From Lonicera japonica (Eukaryota; Streptophyta; Magnoliopsida; Dipsacales; Caprifoliaceae): a stretch of 64,000 bases of DNA. Positions 18,700-30,585 of this stretch are shown here, piece after piece. The DNA lies in contig CM038464.1 in the NCBI GenBank assembly GCA_021464415.1, positions 1,116,001 to 1,180,000 of the forward strand, read 5' to 3'. Below the pieces are notes generated by a model that was given only the letters and a program-made list of their open reading frames with translations, was not told where the DNA came from and did not search any database. How positions within the stretch are numbered: position 1 is the first letter of the stretch; every line of letters starts with the position of its first letter. The position numbers and the translations under genes are program-made.

Positions 18700-20970
18700 A
18701 AAATGAAATAAAGAAATCAATAATATATGGAGGTTATACCATGGCCATGATTAATGGAAATTTGGCTTATTACGATTTGATTTCGGGAAAAGTTAACGAG
18801 AGAGAGAGTGTTTTAGAATTTAGGGAAGAGAGAACATGTATAGAGATAAAGAAAAGCAACGGTCGAAATTACTTTTAATCTTCATAAAATATATATGTTT
18901 AATTATGATATTCAACGGTCGAAATTGCTACACAGCAGTCGAAAGTTAGTCCGAATACTTCAAACATAGCACAAAAAAGGATAAAAAAATAGGGTATTGT
19001 CATTCTTTTTAGAACTCTTTAATTTGCGGTGGGTAATATTTTTTTTAATAGGTTGTGGTCCTGTCGCTAAGGTAATTTGTATTTTTTGTAAATGTGTTTG
19101 CTAAGTTATATTTACTTTGACAATGTATGCAAGGCTATTTTTTTTAGCAACATGAATACTTATGTTAGATATTATTTAGACTATTTTCTTTTCTTTTTAT
19201 TTTTTTTATTAATAAATTAGTTAGTTTATTTTGAATTTGAAAATGTCAATTGTATTTTAGTTTTTAGGTTTTTGAGAGCACAATCGATATATTTGAGTCG
19301 ACATCTTCAATAATTTCTGAATCTTCATATTATCAAAGACAATTTTCTGAGAGAGATTTAATTTCTTTCTTCCCTTTTGGCTTGTATTGAAGAAGAGACG
19401 GAGTTAAATAATATTGGAATCGCAGTTTTTGATACTCTACATACCCGTAAGTTTCTTTCAATCTTTTTCTTAATTTCTTTCAATTAATGTTCATTAATGC
19501 TTAAATTGTTATTTAATTATGTGTTTGAATGTGATCGTTGATTGAAATTCATATTTAATTTATAATTTTTATTGGAATTTTTGGTAGAATCCCGCATAGA
19601 ATCCTAAAAATTTGTGTTTTCATATTTTGATCATAATTTCTTCATTTCTTGGCTTTTTTTATGACCCACCTATCAAAACAACCTTAATTAAATTTTCTAC
19701 AAAACCTATCGATTTGAAGACTCAAATATCAAGTTTTTCAAAAATTCAGTAGGCCATTTGTGTTGCTGGCAGATTGTTCATTTTTCAAAAGTGTTGAGCC
19801 CATAATTTTTATTTTGCACATATTCTTAATTTTCGATTGTTTTAAAATTTTGAGTGCATTTATATGCTTATATTCTTAATTAATTTTTCATTCTTGAATA
19901 TAAATATGCTATTTTATTTAATTATTTTACTGTCCATGAATTTATTAGATATGTTTAGCTAGTTTGTCAGTTAGGGGTCCGTAAGGAACAGATATGTCGA
20001 CATGGTAATTTTTTTGAACCCGAATTCAATTCTTATTAAATTTTATATTGGTTAATAGATCATTATAAATATGATTTTTATTAAACTATTATCCTAATAC
20101 GCTAATCACATATATTTATAATAAATTCAATAAAATCTTTTCAACAAAATAACCAAACTAGTTTGAATAATTGTTTTTGCGCTAAAACCCTAAACGGTCG
20201 AGTTAGAGAACGATCTATACTCTATAAATTAATTGGTTTTGTATCTTTTTAAATTTGAAAATATAGCGCGCTGTTTTTGGTATTTGTTGTAATCCTTACT
20301 TTTTAATACCGAAATCACTAATTTTATGCTTCCACCGCTCGTTTTAGTTCAAATTTGATTTCAATCACGTTTTAACATATTTGAATTAAATTGCAGTAAT
20401 TACTTAATTTTTATAAACTCACTTTTAATAAAAGGTTTTGTAGTGTCAATCACTATTTCACTTTAATAAATAAGTGTTTTTAGTAAAATTAAGTAATGAT
20501 AATTAATTTCATAATTAGTATTGGTACGTATAGTTCATGTCATGCATGAATTATTGTGAAAAATACGAGTTTACGAGATCAATTAGCTTGTGAAAAATAA
20601 GCTTATTTTTAAAGAAAAATTAATTATAAAAGGATTTCCCGGTCCACCGAATTACCCGTTGTGTTGATCAAAACTTATGGATACCCCTAGCTTTTTTTAT
20701 TCTTAATTTTAGTAAAAGTTTTTCACGCATTTAATTAATTTAGTACGCTATTTTTTTATTCATTTTATTGAGCATTTTTGCATGCTTATTTTATATTAGT
20801 TTAGTTAACGATCTACATTCATTTTTCTCCATATTTCATTAGTTCTATTTTTTTTCTCATATTTCTCTTGAAAGAGACTTTCCTAACTTAAAGAACTACC
20901 CTCCTTCCTATAGATCAACCTGGGACTTACCGAGTATTTATTACTTTACTGACCACCTGCACTTGGGTGT
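18700..20970 (+). other. AT-rich region, perhaps a decayed Ty3/Gypsy LTR ending near 20970
   Basis: No coding sequence was found. The last 90 bp (CTATAGATCAACCTGGGACT, then TACCGAGT, then TGACCACCTGCACTTGGGTG) resemble the 3' end of plant Athila/Tat-type LTRs, where a similar clause about GATACGACCTCGGACTTACCGAGT precedes the LTR terminus. The left end and target duplication could not be located, so this is only a suggestion. Confidence 0.3.
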
Positions 20971-23050
20971 AAAAACTAGTGTTGTTTTTGCCAAGTCAAT
21001 GATGTTTCCCGAATCATCTCCTTAATTTTACACACAGCACTTGCCCCAGTTTGTAGCCTTATATGCTTAAAAATTTTGTTGTTCCTTTCTTTCCAAATAT
21101 GGTACACAATAACAACTAAGATGAAGGACCTTAATCTTATTTTAAAGTAAGATCCCATAGTTTTAGCCATAATAATAATGCTTTCCTCAACCCAATTACA
21201 CATTCTTTATGCACATCATTCATTTTAATAGCTTCCGTCCATATAGCTTTAGCAAAGCAACACTTAAAGAATAAGTGTTGAATGGTTTCATCTACACAAG
21301 CACATAAAACACACTAGTTATCTTGAATGCTTCCCCACACTTGCAATTTATCTTTTGTTATCTTTTTTTTTCTTGGAAGCCATCCATAAGATAATAGACA
21401 TTTTAGGCACATAGCCCTTAAACCATACCACCTTATACTAAGGAACAATAGGACTTTGCGCTCGAATCACATATCTAGCAGAATTACTAGTGAAAACACC
21501 AGTACCACTGGGAACCCAAACCACCAAATATGTAGTAATGGTACTAAGAGTAGAGAGTTTCCGAATAACGTTGTCCAGATCTCTAGAGACAATAACTGGA
21601 AAGTCCCAATTCCCATCATGAATATATTCACTGAGCTTGCTATTTGGAGAACTAGCTGCATCATAAACCATTTGCATTCCATATTTAACAATAAGAGGGC
21701 CATCATCATATCAGTTATCATACCACGTAAAACTAGAAGTACCATTGCCAATTTTGTATTTAATGGAATTGTGGAAATTATCCCTTAGCTTCATGATCTT
21801 AAGTTAAGTCTATAAAGCATCACTAGGACACCTACAAGTCTATAAACACTGATTTTTTATCACGTGTTCATGGCACTACTTAACCCAAAGAGTGTTTTTT
21901 TGATAGTTGGGTCCCATAAGTGTCTTGCCATATTTGATTTGTTACTCTAAAAAATATTAGAAATACCTAATCTACCTTCTTTTTTTGGTAAGCATACCTC
22001 TGACCAGGCCACTTTAACATCAGCCTTCCTTAAATTAGCACCTCCTCATAAGAATTTTATTAAGATAACATCAATATCCTTTAATACTCATTTTGGCAAA
22101 ATAAATATCTTGCTCCAGTAGGTGCACACTAGCCAAGACTAAAATGATCAACTTAATTCTACCCATATAGGAAAGGAACTTAGCATGCTAGCTATTTACT
22201 TTGAACTTCATTCCTGTTGTTGAAAGACCGGGGAAGACAAACAAGAAGTCTTTGTCTCTGATCCTTCCTTAAAATCTTTTGCTTTAATTCATCATAATCA
22301 CATTGTTTCAACCTACCAGAAATGAGCAGGACCCCCAGATATTTGATAGGGAGGGCCTTACTTTCCATACCCATAGTATTGTAGATATTGTTTGTTTCCA
22401 CCTCAATAACACCAGCCAAAAACACATTACTCTTCTGCAAATTAAGGTGTAACCCAGACATGGCACCAAATTCTTCTAAAGTCTTTTTAAGCACTATCAC
22501 TAATTCAACCTTTGCTGCAGCTAGAAGGAACATATCATCTGCAAAACACATGTGGGATATCTGTAAATGCTCGCATTTAGGATGAAATTGAAAATTGCTG
22601 CCTTGAATATTCTGAGTGAGAACACATGAGAAAGCTTCCATGGCAAGAAGGAAAAGGTAAGGTGATATAGGGTCACCCTGCCTTAACCCATATTTTCCAA
22701 CAAAATACCTCTCATGGAAACCATTCATATTGATAGAGTAATGGGTTGTGCAAACACATTCTTTAATCCACCCAATCATCAACTCAGGAAACTGCATAGC
22801 TTGAAGCACATAAAAAAGGAATTGCCATTAGACAATGTCATAGGCCTTTTGAAAATCAACTTTAATAGCACATATAGGACTTTCCCCTGTTTTATGGTAA
22901 TTCTTCTACATCTCTTGAACGAAGAAAATATTGTCAACTATGTCTCTACCAACAATAAAGGTAAATCGGCACTTGCTCACTAAACTAGGCATAACCCTTT
23001 TCAACTTATGGACAATCACTTTAGAAATGCACTTGTTAGACAACTAAATG
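20965..23050 (-). mobile_element. Degenerate L1-type LINE fragment (reverse transcriptase and C-terminal region)
   Basis: On the minus strand, frames at 22809-22192 encode reverse-transcriptase blocks, including GLRQGDPISPYLFLLAMEAFS-like and CFADDMFLL (the FADD catalytic motif). The upstream part (to about 23040) continues in other frames with the preceding RT fingers region (GRDIVDNI). Near 21203-20976 a C-terminal segment with HIWKERNNKIF matches the region after RT in plant LINEs. Several frameshifts and stops separate the pieces and the endonuclease domain is absent, so the copy is dead and 5'-truncated. Confidence 0.85.
22192..22809 (-). pseudogene. LINE reverse transcriptase fragment
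   Basis: About 175 recognisable residues include GLRQGDPISPYLF and ADDMFLL, the palm motifs of non-LTR reverse transcriptases, followed by KYLGVLL. The frame is lost upstream and downstream. It belongs to the LINE remnant at 20965-23050. No active enzyme is expected. Confidence 0.88.
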
Positions 23051-23459
23051 GACCGACAAGGTGTGCACCTTTTAAAAATTGTCACTAAATACATATATTA
23101 AAATATTTTATCTCATTCACTTGATATTATATTGATGTAATATTATCGAGTATGCACATATTTGCTCAATATATATAGGTTAAGTTATTATTTGATATCA
23201 AAAAAAAATATAAATAACAATATCAAATATTTGTACATTTATTTAGTTACATTGCACTAAGTAAATATGCATATATTAGATAGTATCACCGATTTAATGT
23301 TAAAAATAAACATATAATCAATACTGTTATATATTTATTTAATATTAAAATATTAGATAGTGTTACCGCGTGTGAAATTAGCGCTCCTTTTTTAAGAGGA
23401 AAGACGAAGGGGCCGAGTAAGTAACTAGCGAAATTGGGAAGAAACCAAAATTGGGACTA

Positions 23460-23552
23460 ATGGCGACTCGTCAGTTGCAGAGGCGAATACTCTCCCTCTT
23501 CTCCACCCGCACCTGCACCCAACCTGACTCCTCCCTCCATTACGGTCCGTTT

Positions 23553-23596
<44 letters not shown>

Positions 23597-26500
23597 CACA
23601 CACATTCACACCGATGGTATCCCTTAAAATTATTTTACTTCGTTTTCAAGGGAAAGAACTAGGTTTTGTTCTATACTTTATATAAATTGCTTGGAGATCA
23701 CCTTGTCTTATTTTTCTTCCCGAGAATTAGACTGTTTGCGTTTTCGTATTTTAATCATGATACTAGTATATAAATTACACTACAAATTATTCCTACTAAT
23801 GGAGGCAAATTACAGATTATGAGAACTGAGCCTTTAAATTGAACCGATGATACTCGTTGAAGGCAATTTCAAGGGTAAATTGTTGCATTCGTTTTGGGGT
23901 AAAATACACTAACCCCCTAAACCATCACAATTTGACATTTTCCCTAATTTGTAAATGTCAAACACCCTCTAAATTATTAGTTGTTGTCACTTAACCCCAA
24001 AAAAATATATTTGTTCTTGTACAAAGGTTAAAAATAAACAAATAAAACAAAAAATTGACGAATCTCTCTCTCTGCGGCGGATTTAGATGGTGTCGATTGG
24101 GGGCACATGCCCCAACTCAAATATTTATATATATAACCCCAACATACTTGAGCAGAAGCCCAGTTGGTTGCAAAATTTGTTTTTAGTATCTTAATATCGA
24201 CCTCGAGGTTCTCTTTTCGAGCCCTCTCTACTCTTTTGAAGTTGGCTTTCATTTTTATTACCTTACGCTGACTTTTTCTTACGCTTTCACATGTTGTTTG
24301 CTTCTTTTCCTTATTTTGCTTAAAATTTGTATAGTAAATAAAGAAACCACTATTTTATTAATTATTTAATTCAATAATTTAATTGCTTAAAATATGTATA
24401 ATAAATAATAAACCAATATTTATTATTAATTTGGTGATTATAACTTATTTATTGGGAAAATATTAGTTAAGTCTCGCTTAGTTATCCTACATTATGTATT
24501 GAGCAATTAAGATTATTAATTTAGTACATACATTTCTAATTATTAGTGTTCGCTTGCAAAATTAGTTCATATATATAAATAAATGGTGTGATTATTAGCA
24601 CTTTAAATGAACCCTTTCTAATATGATCTTTAGTAACATACGATCTTTGGTAACCATTCAAAAAGTATCTTAAACCTCAGCCACAAAAATCTTTATCCTC
24701 TTATACATTTTTAGAATTAAAAACTCATGGCCCTTTATTAAATATATATATATATATATATATATGATTCTAAAGAGAGAATGGGTCATTAGAGTTGCAT
24801 TGTCAAGGTTGGGTCGCCGGCTTGAGAAAGAACATAAGAGTACGTGAGGTGGTAATGGTGGTGTTGTAAATGGGTGATGAATATGAGAGGTGGTGATGGA
24901 GCTTTTCTCCGCCAAGAATGGAAAATGATAAGAGAGAGAGAGAGAGGGGCTTGGTTTATTTTATTTTCCTCTTCTTTTTTTTCCTTAAAACTTTGTATAA
25001 TGGCATTTATGCCATTTTGGGGGTTAAGTGTAACATCTAATAGTTTGTGGGGGTTTAGTGTTGACTTTTATAATGAGGGGGTAAAGTGCCAAATTGTGAT
25101 AGTTTAGGGAGGTTTAGTGTATTTTACGTTTTTAGTTTTTACCCTTAATTTTGAGTCAAAGGTGGAGAGCCGTGGGTCTTAGACTTTTGGGGTCGAATAT
25201 TATGAACTGGCCAACTGTCCATTCAATTTAAATGCCTTTCATCAGCATTTTACATAGGATCGCATATTCTCTTTCTTAAGTTAGTAGACACTACACAATC
25301 TAATAAAATGTTTTATGTGCAATTAGGTTTGAATTACACACATAAAAATATGCCAAGCCATTGGGAAATTGTGGTTCCTTCGGAATTTTTCTAAGTTAAT
25401 TCTAGAGTAATATGGCAGCTTGAAGACATAGGCCTTGGACTGTCTCTCTTGAGGATCTTATACAGGCTAGCCCTTTTGGAATGAAGGCTTCAAAGAAACT
25501 TCAATTGTCACAGTGACCACTTTGGGTTCCCTAAGTTGCAATGGCAATCAAATTTAAAAGGAACTATGATTTGTTGATAGACATGGATATGCTCAGCATA
25601 CAATTTGTGTTTAGGAATTAGAGTTACTGCAGGCTTTGACTTGGGTACACGAAGTACTCCATCAGTCCCAAATGGTCATAAGCAATGTATCAAAACTCAT
25701 GATACCAAACAAGTTTTTTTTTTTCAACCATTGATTACGTTGAAATTAGCATTCTCTTAAAAAGCACCAAAGTCGAAGTGGAACTCTTAATTTGGGACAA
25801 AGGGAGTACAATATTTGAGAGAATCTGTGAGAGTTCATCATGGATTCAGGAGTGTGGAGGAAATGTTTTGCCTTGATAATGGCTTCTCTAATCATAGAAT
25901 TTCACCTGTTCATTATTTACTACCAAACTGCCATCGTTTTTTCCATAATACCTATTGTACACTATGAAACCCTGAAATAAACTAGTCAGTTATGAGAGAT
26001 CTATATTTTGAGTCAACAGAAAAATCAGTTAAACCGATGCACCTTATTCATGACGCAAGCTAGATGATCGGATCCAATTAAACCATTCAGCACCCTAGTT
26101 TAGGAGATTGAGGTGAAATTAGACCCCAACGCATAATAAAAATTGGAAAGTGCGAGAGGCCGAAGAACACATTGCAAACGGATTCTAAGAAAGAATCATC
26201 ACTGCCTAGGGAAAATGGAGACAATTTATTAAAGATATAGATAGTGAGGGCAGTGATTGCACAAGTAATCAAGACAGAGAGATTATTCTTTTAATCAATA
26301 GAATGAGTCTGGATTTAAGTTTGGTTTTTTTCAGTTCGTTTGAGCCAAACTCAAGAGTTCCGTTTTATTTGATTGATGTCTTATGTGTCAGTATTGTTCA
26401 TAATGAATCGAAGCCTGTAGTGGCTCCGAAGCCACTACTGGTCGAATTAGAGGAAAGTGAGGTCGAGGTTGATATTGGTTCGGCGACGATGACTACATAT

Positions 26501-27953
26501 TTGGTACTCAGACAGCAGTACAGCTTAGGGATTTGAAAACACGAAGAGCTTATTTTCTCCCTTCCTGACACTGATCTGATGTTATTGTTGGGTTAGGTTT
26601 CTGTTTGGGATGTGTGAATTTGTTAACAATTATGAGCACATGTTGCCAAGTTGGTTGGTCGGAGAGTGTTTGAAGCGAAGGAATACTATAACAGAGTTGG
26701 TTTAAAGCATCAATACTTGTGTTTTTTTTTAATTCCCTCGTGTTTATCTCAGAAGAAATCCACTTCCTCAGGGCAGCAGCCGATTGGTGAAGGTGGGAGC
26801 TGGGGAAGGTTTAAGGTGGTCAAGGTTTAAAAGTGTTTAATAGGTTAAGATGGAGAAGATGAGGACATTTTGGTCATGAAATTCTTTAGGAGGTTAAGTC
26901 TAAAGAGTGAAAATGAAGCCATCTTGGACAGAGGTTGACAGAATAAAGAACAAGGGCAAGTCGGATGATAATGAGAACAAATGGTAAGTTTAGTTTTGCA
27001 TTAAGATCATGCAGCGAAGTCAAAATAAAAACGGAAAGTTTATACACTAATGGTGCGTTAGATTGCTAGAGGTTGAAAGTAATTGATTTCCTTGGAATTA
27101 GTTTTCATAAAAAGTAAAAACTTAGGAGGTGGGTTTTGAATCCCTGGAAGAGAGACAATTCAGTTGCAGCAAATTGCACTGTGTGAAAATATTCTTGGGA
27201 CAATTAATGCAATCAAACAACACAGACGAAAAACACGAAATCATGGATATTCTCCATAGAAAATATATACAATCAAACACACCCTAAATATATGCAATTT
27301 GTTATGGTTTGTGAGATATTCTAATAAATTTTGGGTGGGTTTTTTTTTTGGCTCAAGTCTTCCAGAAGTGTGGCTGTTTTCTTTCTTAGGAGCTTCCCTT
27401 TAAGTCATTACTACACTTATAATTAACTTCTTGTGTACTAATGACTGCAGCCTCCCGGCATTTTCTTCCCTTAGCAAATTCATACCTATGCAGAGATAAT
27501 TTTTATAAAAGAAGAACTCAGACACTTTCTGAACCCAACAAGCAGGCTGCTGTCGACGAAGAGAGTCTCGAACTTGGCAGCTCAAAGGCTGATTCGAACA
27601 TGGCTAATGTTGTCGCCAGCCCAAGCAGCAATGAGAACTCTGATAATGTAACGTACAATGCTCTGTCCAACTTGAAAACATCCTCACGGCATGATCTTGC
27701 AATGATCTTTACTTGCAAGGTGTGTGAAACCCGATCAGTGAAAACAGTTTGTAGAGAATCCTATGAGAAAGGGGTGGTGGTGGCTCGATGTGGGGGATGT
27801 AATAATCTGCACTTGATAGCAGATCGGTTAGGTTGGTTTGGGGAACCAGGGAGCGTTGAAGACCTGCTGGCTGCTAGAGGAGAGGAGGTGAGGAAAGGTT
27901 CAGTTGATACTTTGAACCTGACACTTGAGGATTTGGCTGGAGTCAAATCTTGA
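23460..27953 (+). CDS. DNL-type (Zim17/HEP) zinc-finger protein, predicted organellar Hsp70 escort
   Basis: Two exons, 23460-23544 and 27451-27953, join in phase to a 195-aa protein. Exon 1 encodes an N-terminus rich in Arg and Ser without acidic residues (MATRQLQRRILSLFSTR), like a mitochondrial or dual targeting presequence. The DNL domain spans about residues 115-180, with zinc ligands C117xxC120 and C142xxC145 followed by HLIADRLGWFGEPGSVEDLLA. Family members keep mitochondrial or plastid Hsp70 soluble and assist protein import. Here the eponymous D-N-L reads D-R-L, which may be a plant-subfamily variant. The intron is 3.9 kb and holds a Mutator-like element and a Stowaway-like MITE. Its donor (G|GTCCGT) is non-optimal but is the only nearby one keeping the frame. 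A long GA/TC-TA repeat follows the donor directly. Target organelle is inferred. Confidence 0.85.
23551..23607. repeat. Compound (TC)n-(TA)n-(CA)n microsatellite at the 5' end of the DNL gene intron
   Basis: About 28 bases of TC repeat run into about 16 bases of TA repeat and a short CA run. The array begins within 10 bp of the proposed splice donor. A polypyrimidine/TA tract so close to a donor might influence splicing, but nothing in the sequence proves this. Confidence 0.85.
23899..25127. mobile_element. Long-TIR Mutator-like non-autonomous element in the DNL gene intron
   Basis: The left end GTAAAATACACTAACCCCCT and the right end (reverse: GTAAAATACACTAAACCTCC) are inverted copies that stay similar for more than 100 bp, including ...ATCACAATTTG. 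Possible 9-bp flanks CGTTTTGGG and CGTTTTTAG match at 7 positions, but the exact ends are ambiguous by a base. Inside are a (TA)n run near 24742-24765 and short open frames; no transposase was seen. A hAT-like GCGGCGGATTTAG block at 24075-24090 hints at an older element inside it. Confidence 0.68.
25128..27440. other. Remainder of the DNL gene intron
   Basis: Apart from the MITE at 25657-25806 I see no gene. Open frames such as 26087-26272 (minus) and 26303-26536 (plus) have no recognisable domain and sit inside a single intron whose flanking exons join in phase. They are probably chance. Confidence 0.55.
25657..25806. mobile_element. Stowaway-like MITE (about 150 bp)
   Basis: The ends CTCCATCAGTCCCAAAT and, in reverse, CTCCCTTTGTCCCAAAT are inverted repeats of the Stowaway/Tc1-mariner type (CTCCCTCCGTCCC...), and TA dinucleotides flank both sides (25655-25656, 25807-25808). 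A relative of the same family, in the opposite orientation internally, lies in a GET3 gene intron at 37512-37711. Confidence 0.78.
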
Positions 27954-28387
27954 CGGTAACAGGATTTCACAAGAGTTTCAAGTAATTTAATTATTTCAAT
28001 GTAACTGTGACGGCACAAATTTTAGGTCAGGGGCACTGATATTACCCACATCTATTACTATTTCCAAATTGGATTTACTGGTTTGAAGATTGTGCTTGAG
28101 TAGATGTAAGCATAACGGTTGCCAAGTGGTACATGTTAGTAGATGGTACGATCAATAACTGAACTATGGTATTTTGATTGTGATTTGCTAGTGTAAAATT
28201 ATGTATTGCTTATTTTTAATAAGTAGATACACAAAGGGCGTCTGGTTTTCGGTCCACAAATGTTAAAAAGATTTGCCTAGGGGTGACGTTTGTTGGGGTA
28301 TTCTGATCTGTAACGAACATTCTTTTTCTTTCCACATTTTCATCCATTAAAAAGCATTAAGAGGCCGATGCTTAGATGCTAAAAAAA
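27954..28387. other. DNL gene 3' flank
   Basis: The first 200-270 bases are a plausible 3' untranslated region (AT-rich, with ATTTTTAATAAGTAG near 28212 as a weak poly(A) signal context). No further gene was seen before the TIR element that starts at 28388. Confidence 0.4.
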
Positions 28388-28663
28388 GGTTGGAGCTATT
28401 GCCACCTACCTAATATTTCTCTACCACTCCCTTTCTCTATAACACTCCCCAAATACAGTACTTTACTCTTTTCTACCCCCAATAGCCACCCACCTTTAAA
28501 TTGTATTAATTAGTAGCATTGATGATAATAATAATTAAAAGAAGCAATTAACCAAAAAAAAAAAAAGCATAGATTTTTCCCGTTGTCTTTTTTTCTCTTA
28601 TTTTCCATTGCTTCTTTTTCCTCCTTTCTTTTTCCTCGCTCAGGCCATTACGGATTGAACCTT

Positions 28664-28833
28664 ATTCGGCTTCACACCACCGAATTCACATCCTTCCAAG
28701 CAAACATCTCATGGGAATTTTTGCCAAATCAATGTTTGCTTTAGATAGTCCTCTGTTCTTCCTTATTGATGAACGTTTGCTTGGCTTAACATAACTGGGT
28801 TAGTAGGAAGGACTCAGTGGTGTGAAGCCGAAT
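28664..28833 (+). repeat. Imperfect foldback (hairpin) of about 170 nt
   Basis: A 17-nt arm at 28664-28680 (ATTCGGCTTCACACCAC) is perfectly complementary to 28817-28833. Further in, 28696-28705 (CCAAGCAAAC) pairs with 28775-28784. The RNA could fold into a long stem with internal bulges and a loop of about 70 nt. This could be a MITE relic, an internal repeat of the host transposon, or a young small-RNA precursor. No expression evidence is available here. Confidence 0.6.
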
Positions 28834-29207
28834 GTACATCCTTGCCTGGATTTCTAGAAAATGAGTGTCACGCCAGTGAGACTTTCAAGGAACCAACCGA
28901 ATGAATTAGCCAAACTCGGTCCTTTAAGACCGAATGTTGTCATCTTTCTCGGGTCTTCACAACTGAGCCAAAAAAAGGTGTAATCATTCAGCTTTATAAA
29001 ACTGAGTGAATCAACCTATTCGGCCCTTCCCAACTGAGCGAACCTTCATCCCAAGAAGGCTTGTTAAGTGGTAAAAGAACCAAGGATTTCCATTGTACTA
29101 GGTTACGCAGGATCGAGTACAATCGAAAGCACCTTAATCAACGAGTGTGTGAGTCTGTTATTGTCGAAGTTTCGCTGGAAAATTATAAACAACAACATAG
29201 ATGCAGA

Positions 29208-30238
29208 CAGTGGCGTAGCTAGAAATTTGAAGCCGATGGTGCGCAATTTAAATAACAACTTCGTTATCGATGGATTTGATTACAGCTTTCTCGAATTAAC
29301 AATATTATATTAACAAAGAAATATAATCAAACAGATTCACAAAAAAATACCAAAGAACATATACATCAATAATAACAATATAGGAACAGATTTACGTAGC
29401 TGTTGAAACAGATTCAAAACAAATTTAGAATTGCAGTAGAAATAACAACAATAATCAAAAACAGATTAAGCACATTTTCGCAGCCATATAAAACAGATCT
29501 TTGCAACAATAATGATCAACAGCTAAAACAGATTTATAACATAATATTACCACAGATTTTCAGATTCTAATAATACCAAAATCGGACATACAATGCATTA
29601 AGTTTTCAGATCTTAAAACAGATTTAATATCAATAGTAGGAACATATTTAGAAAAATAATACTCGATTTAGAAAGAACACAGCCACACGGATTCAGGAAA
29701 AATAGGATGAAAAGCTTCCAAAGAGTAGCTCCAAATACACACAGCAAATCATATTCGAAACAGGTACACGGCACAACTGAGATACACACGCAGCATATCC
29801 AAAAAATTGCGCAGCATAGCGGATTTGAAAATACAACAGATTCGGATCAAATATATACAACACCTTCAAATCTCGAGTGAAATTCAATGATCCTATATCT
29901 CGAAACAAACCCCCAAATTTCGAATTAAACACAACAAGGATAACTCAATAAAAATGCCCAAATCACTCTCTCAAGGAAAGAGAAAGATTTTAAATATAAA
30001 TTTTACATAAATCTCTAGATTAAAATACAAATAAGCCTAAAAAGAACTTGAGTTCTTTAATATTTTCTAGAGAGAGAAAGAGACTAGAGAGAGAAAGACG
30101 AATGTGTGTGTGTTGTGAGTGCTGCAGCTACTTCTCTCTAGGGCAAGTCCTTATTTTATTTTTTATTTTTTTTGAAAAAAATTGTCGAAATCGTCGGGGG
30201 TGCGCGCGCCCCCTCGCCACACTGTGGCTACGCTCCTA
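29208..30238. mobile_element. hAT-like non-autonomous element (1.03 kb)
   Basis: The left end CAGTGGCGTAGC matches the common plant hAT start CAGTGGCGNAGC; the right end in reverse reads TAGGAGCGTAGC (9 of 12). Flanking octamers GATGCAGA (29200-29207) and GATACAAA (30239-30246) agree at 6 of 8, fitting an aged 8-bp hAT duplication. A G/C-rich patch (GGTGCGCGCGCC) lies just inside the right end. No transposase frame was found. Confidence 0.65.
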
Positions 30239-30585
30239 GATACAAAGATAGAAAAACATAGTGCTTTACTATTCAAAATGAGTTTTCAATATTATACATT
30301 TTATTTGTAGAGAGAAGAACAACTTTACTATTCAAAATTAAAACATGATGTAGAAAGTGAAGGAAATAGATGAGAATTAAAGTAAGAAGGGTAAGTGGGT
30401 TGCCATGCTTTATTTTATTATAAGAGGATTTTGCCTCTGTTAGGTGTTATTCAATGGGGGGTAATAAAGATAAGTTATTAATGATAAATGATTAAGTGTA
30501 AAGGTGGTGTGTGGCATTACTAAAACATTATATTTTTTGAAGTAGAGTGTTAGAAAAAGTATTGGGGTGTGGCAATAGCACCACC

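Larger units (their letters stand above)
28388..30585. mobile_element. Long-TIR DNA transposon of uncertain superfamily, carrying a nested hAT-like element
   Basis: The left end GGTTGGAGCTATTGCCACC and the right end (reverse: GGTGGTGCTATTGCCACAC) are inverted repeats that remain similar for about 50-60 bp. Both ends abut A-runs, so the target duplication cannot be read, and the superfamily (Mutator, hAT or other) is open. With the inner 1.03-kb insertion removed the element is about 1.2 kb. It contains a foldback at 28664-28833 and no transposase. Confidence 0.6.

Noticed and set aside
26303..26536. 77-codon frame inside the DNL gene intron
   Set aside because: The flanking exons join in phase without it, and it has no family resemblance.
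29068..29313. 81-codon frame overlapping the left edge of the hAT-like element
   Set aside because: It crosses a transposon boundary at 29208, so it cannot be an old gene.
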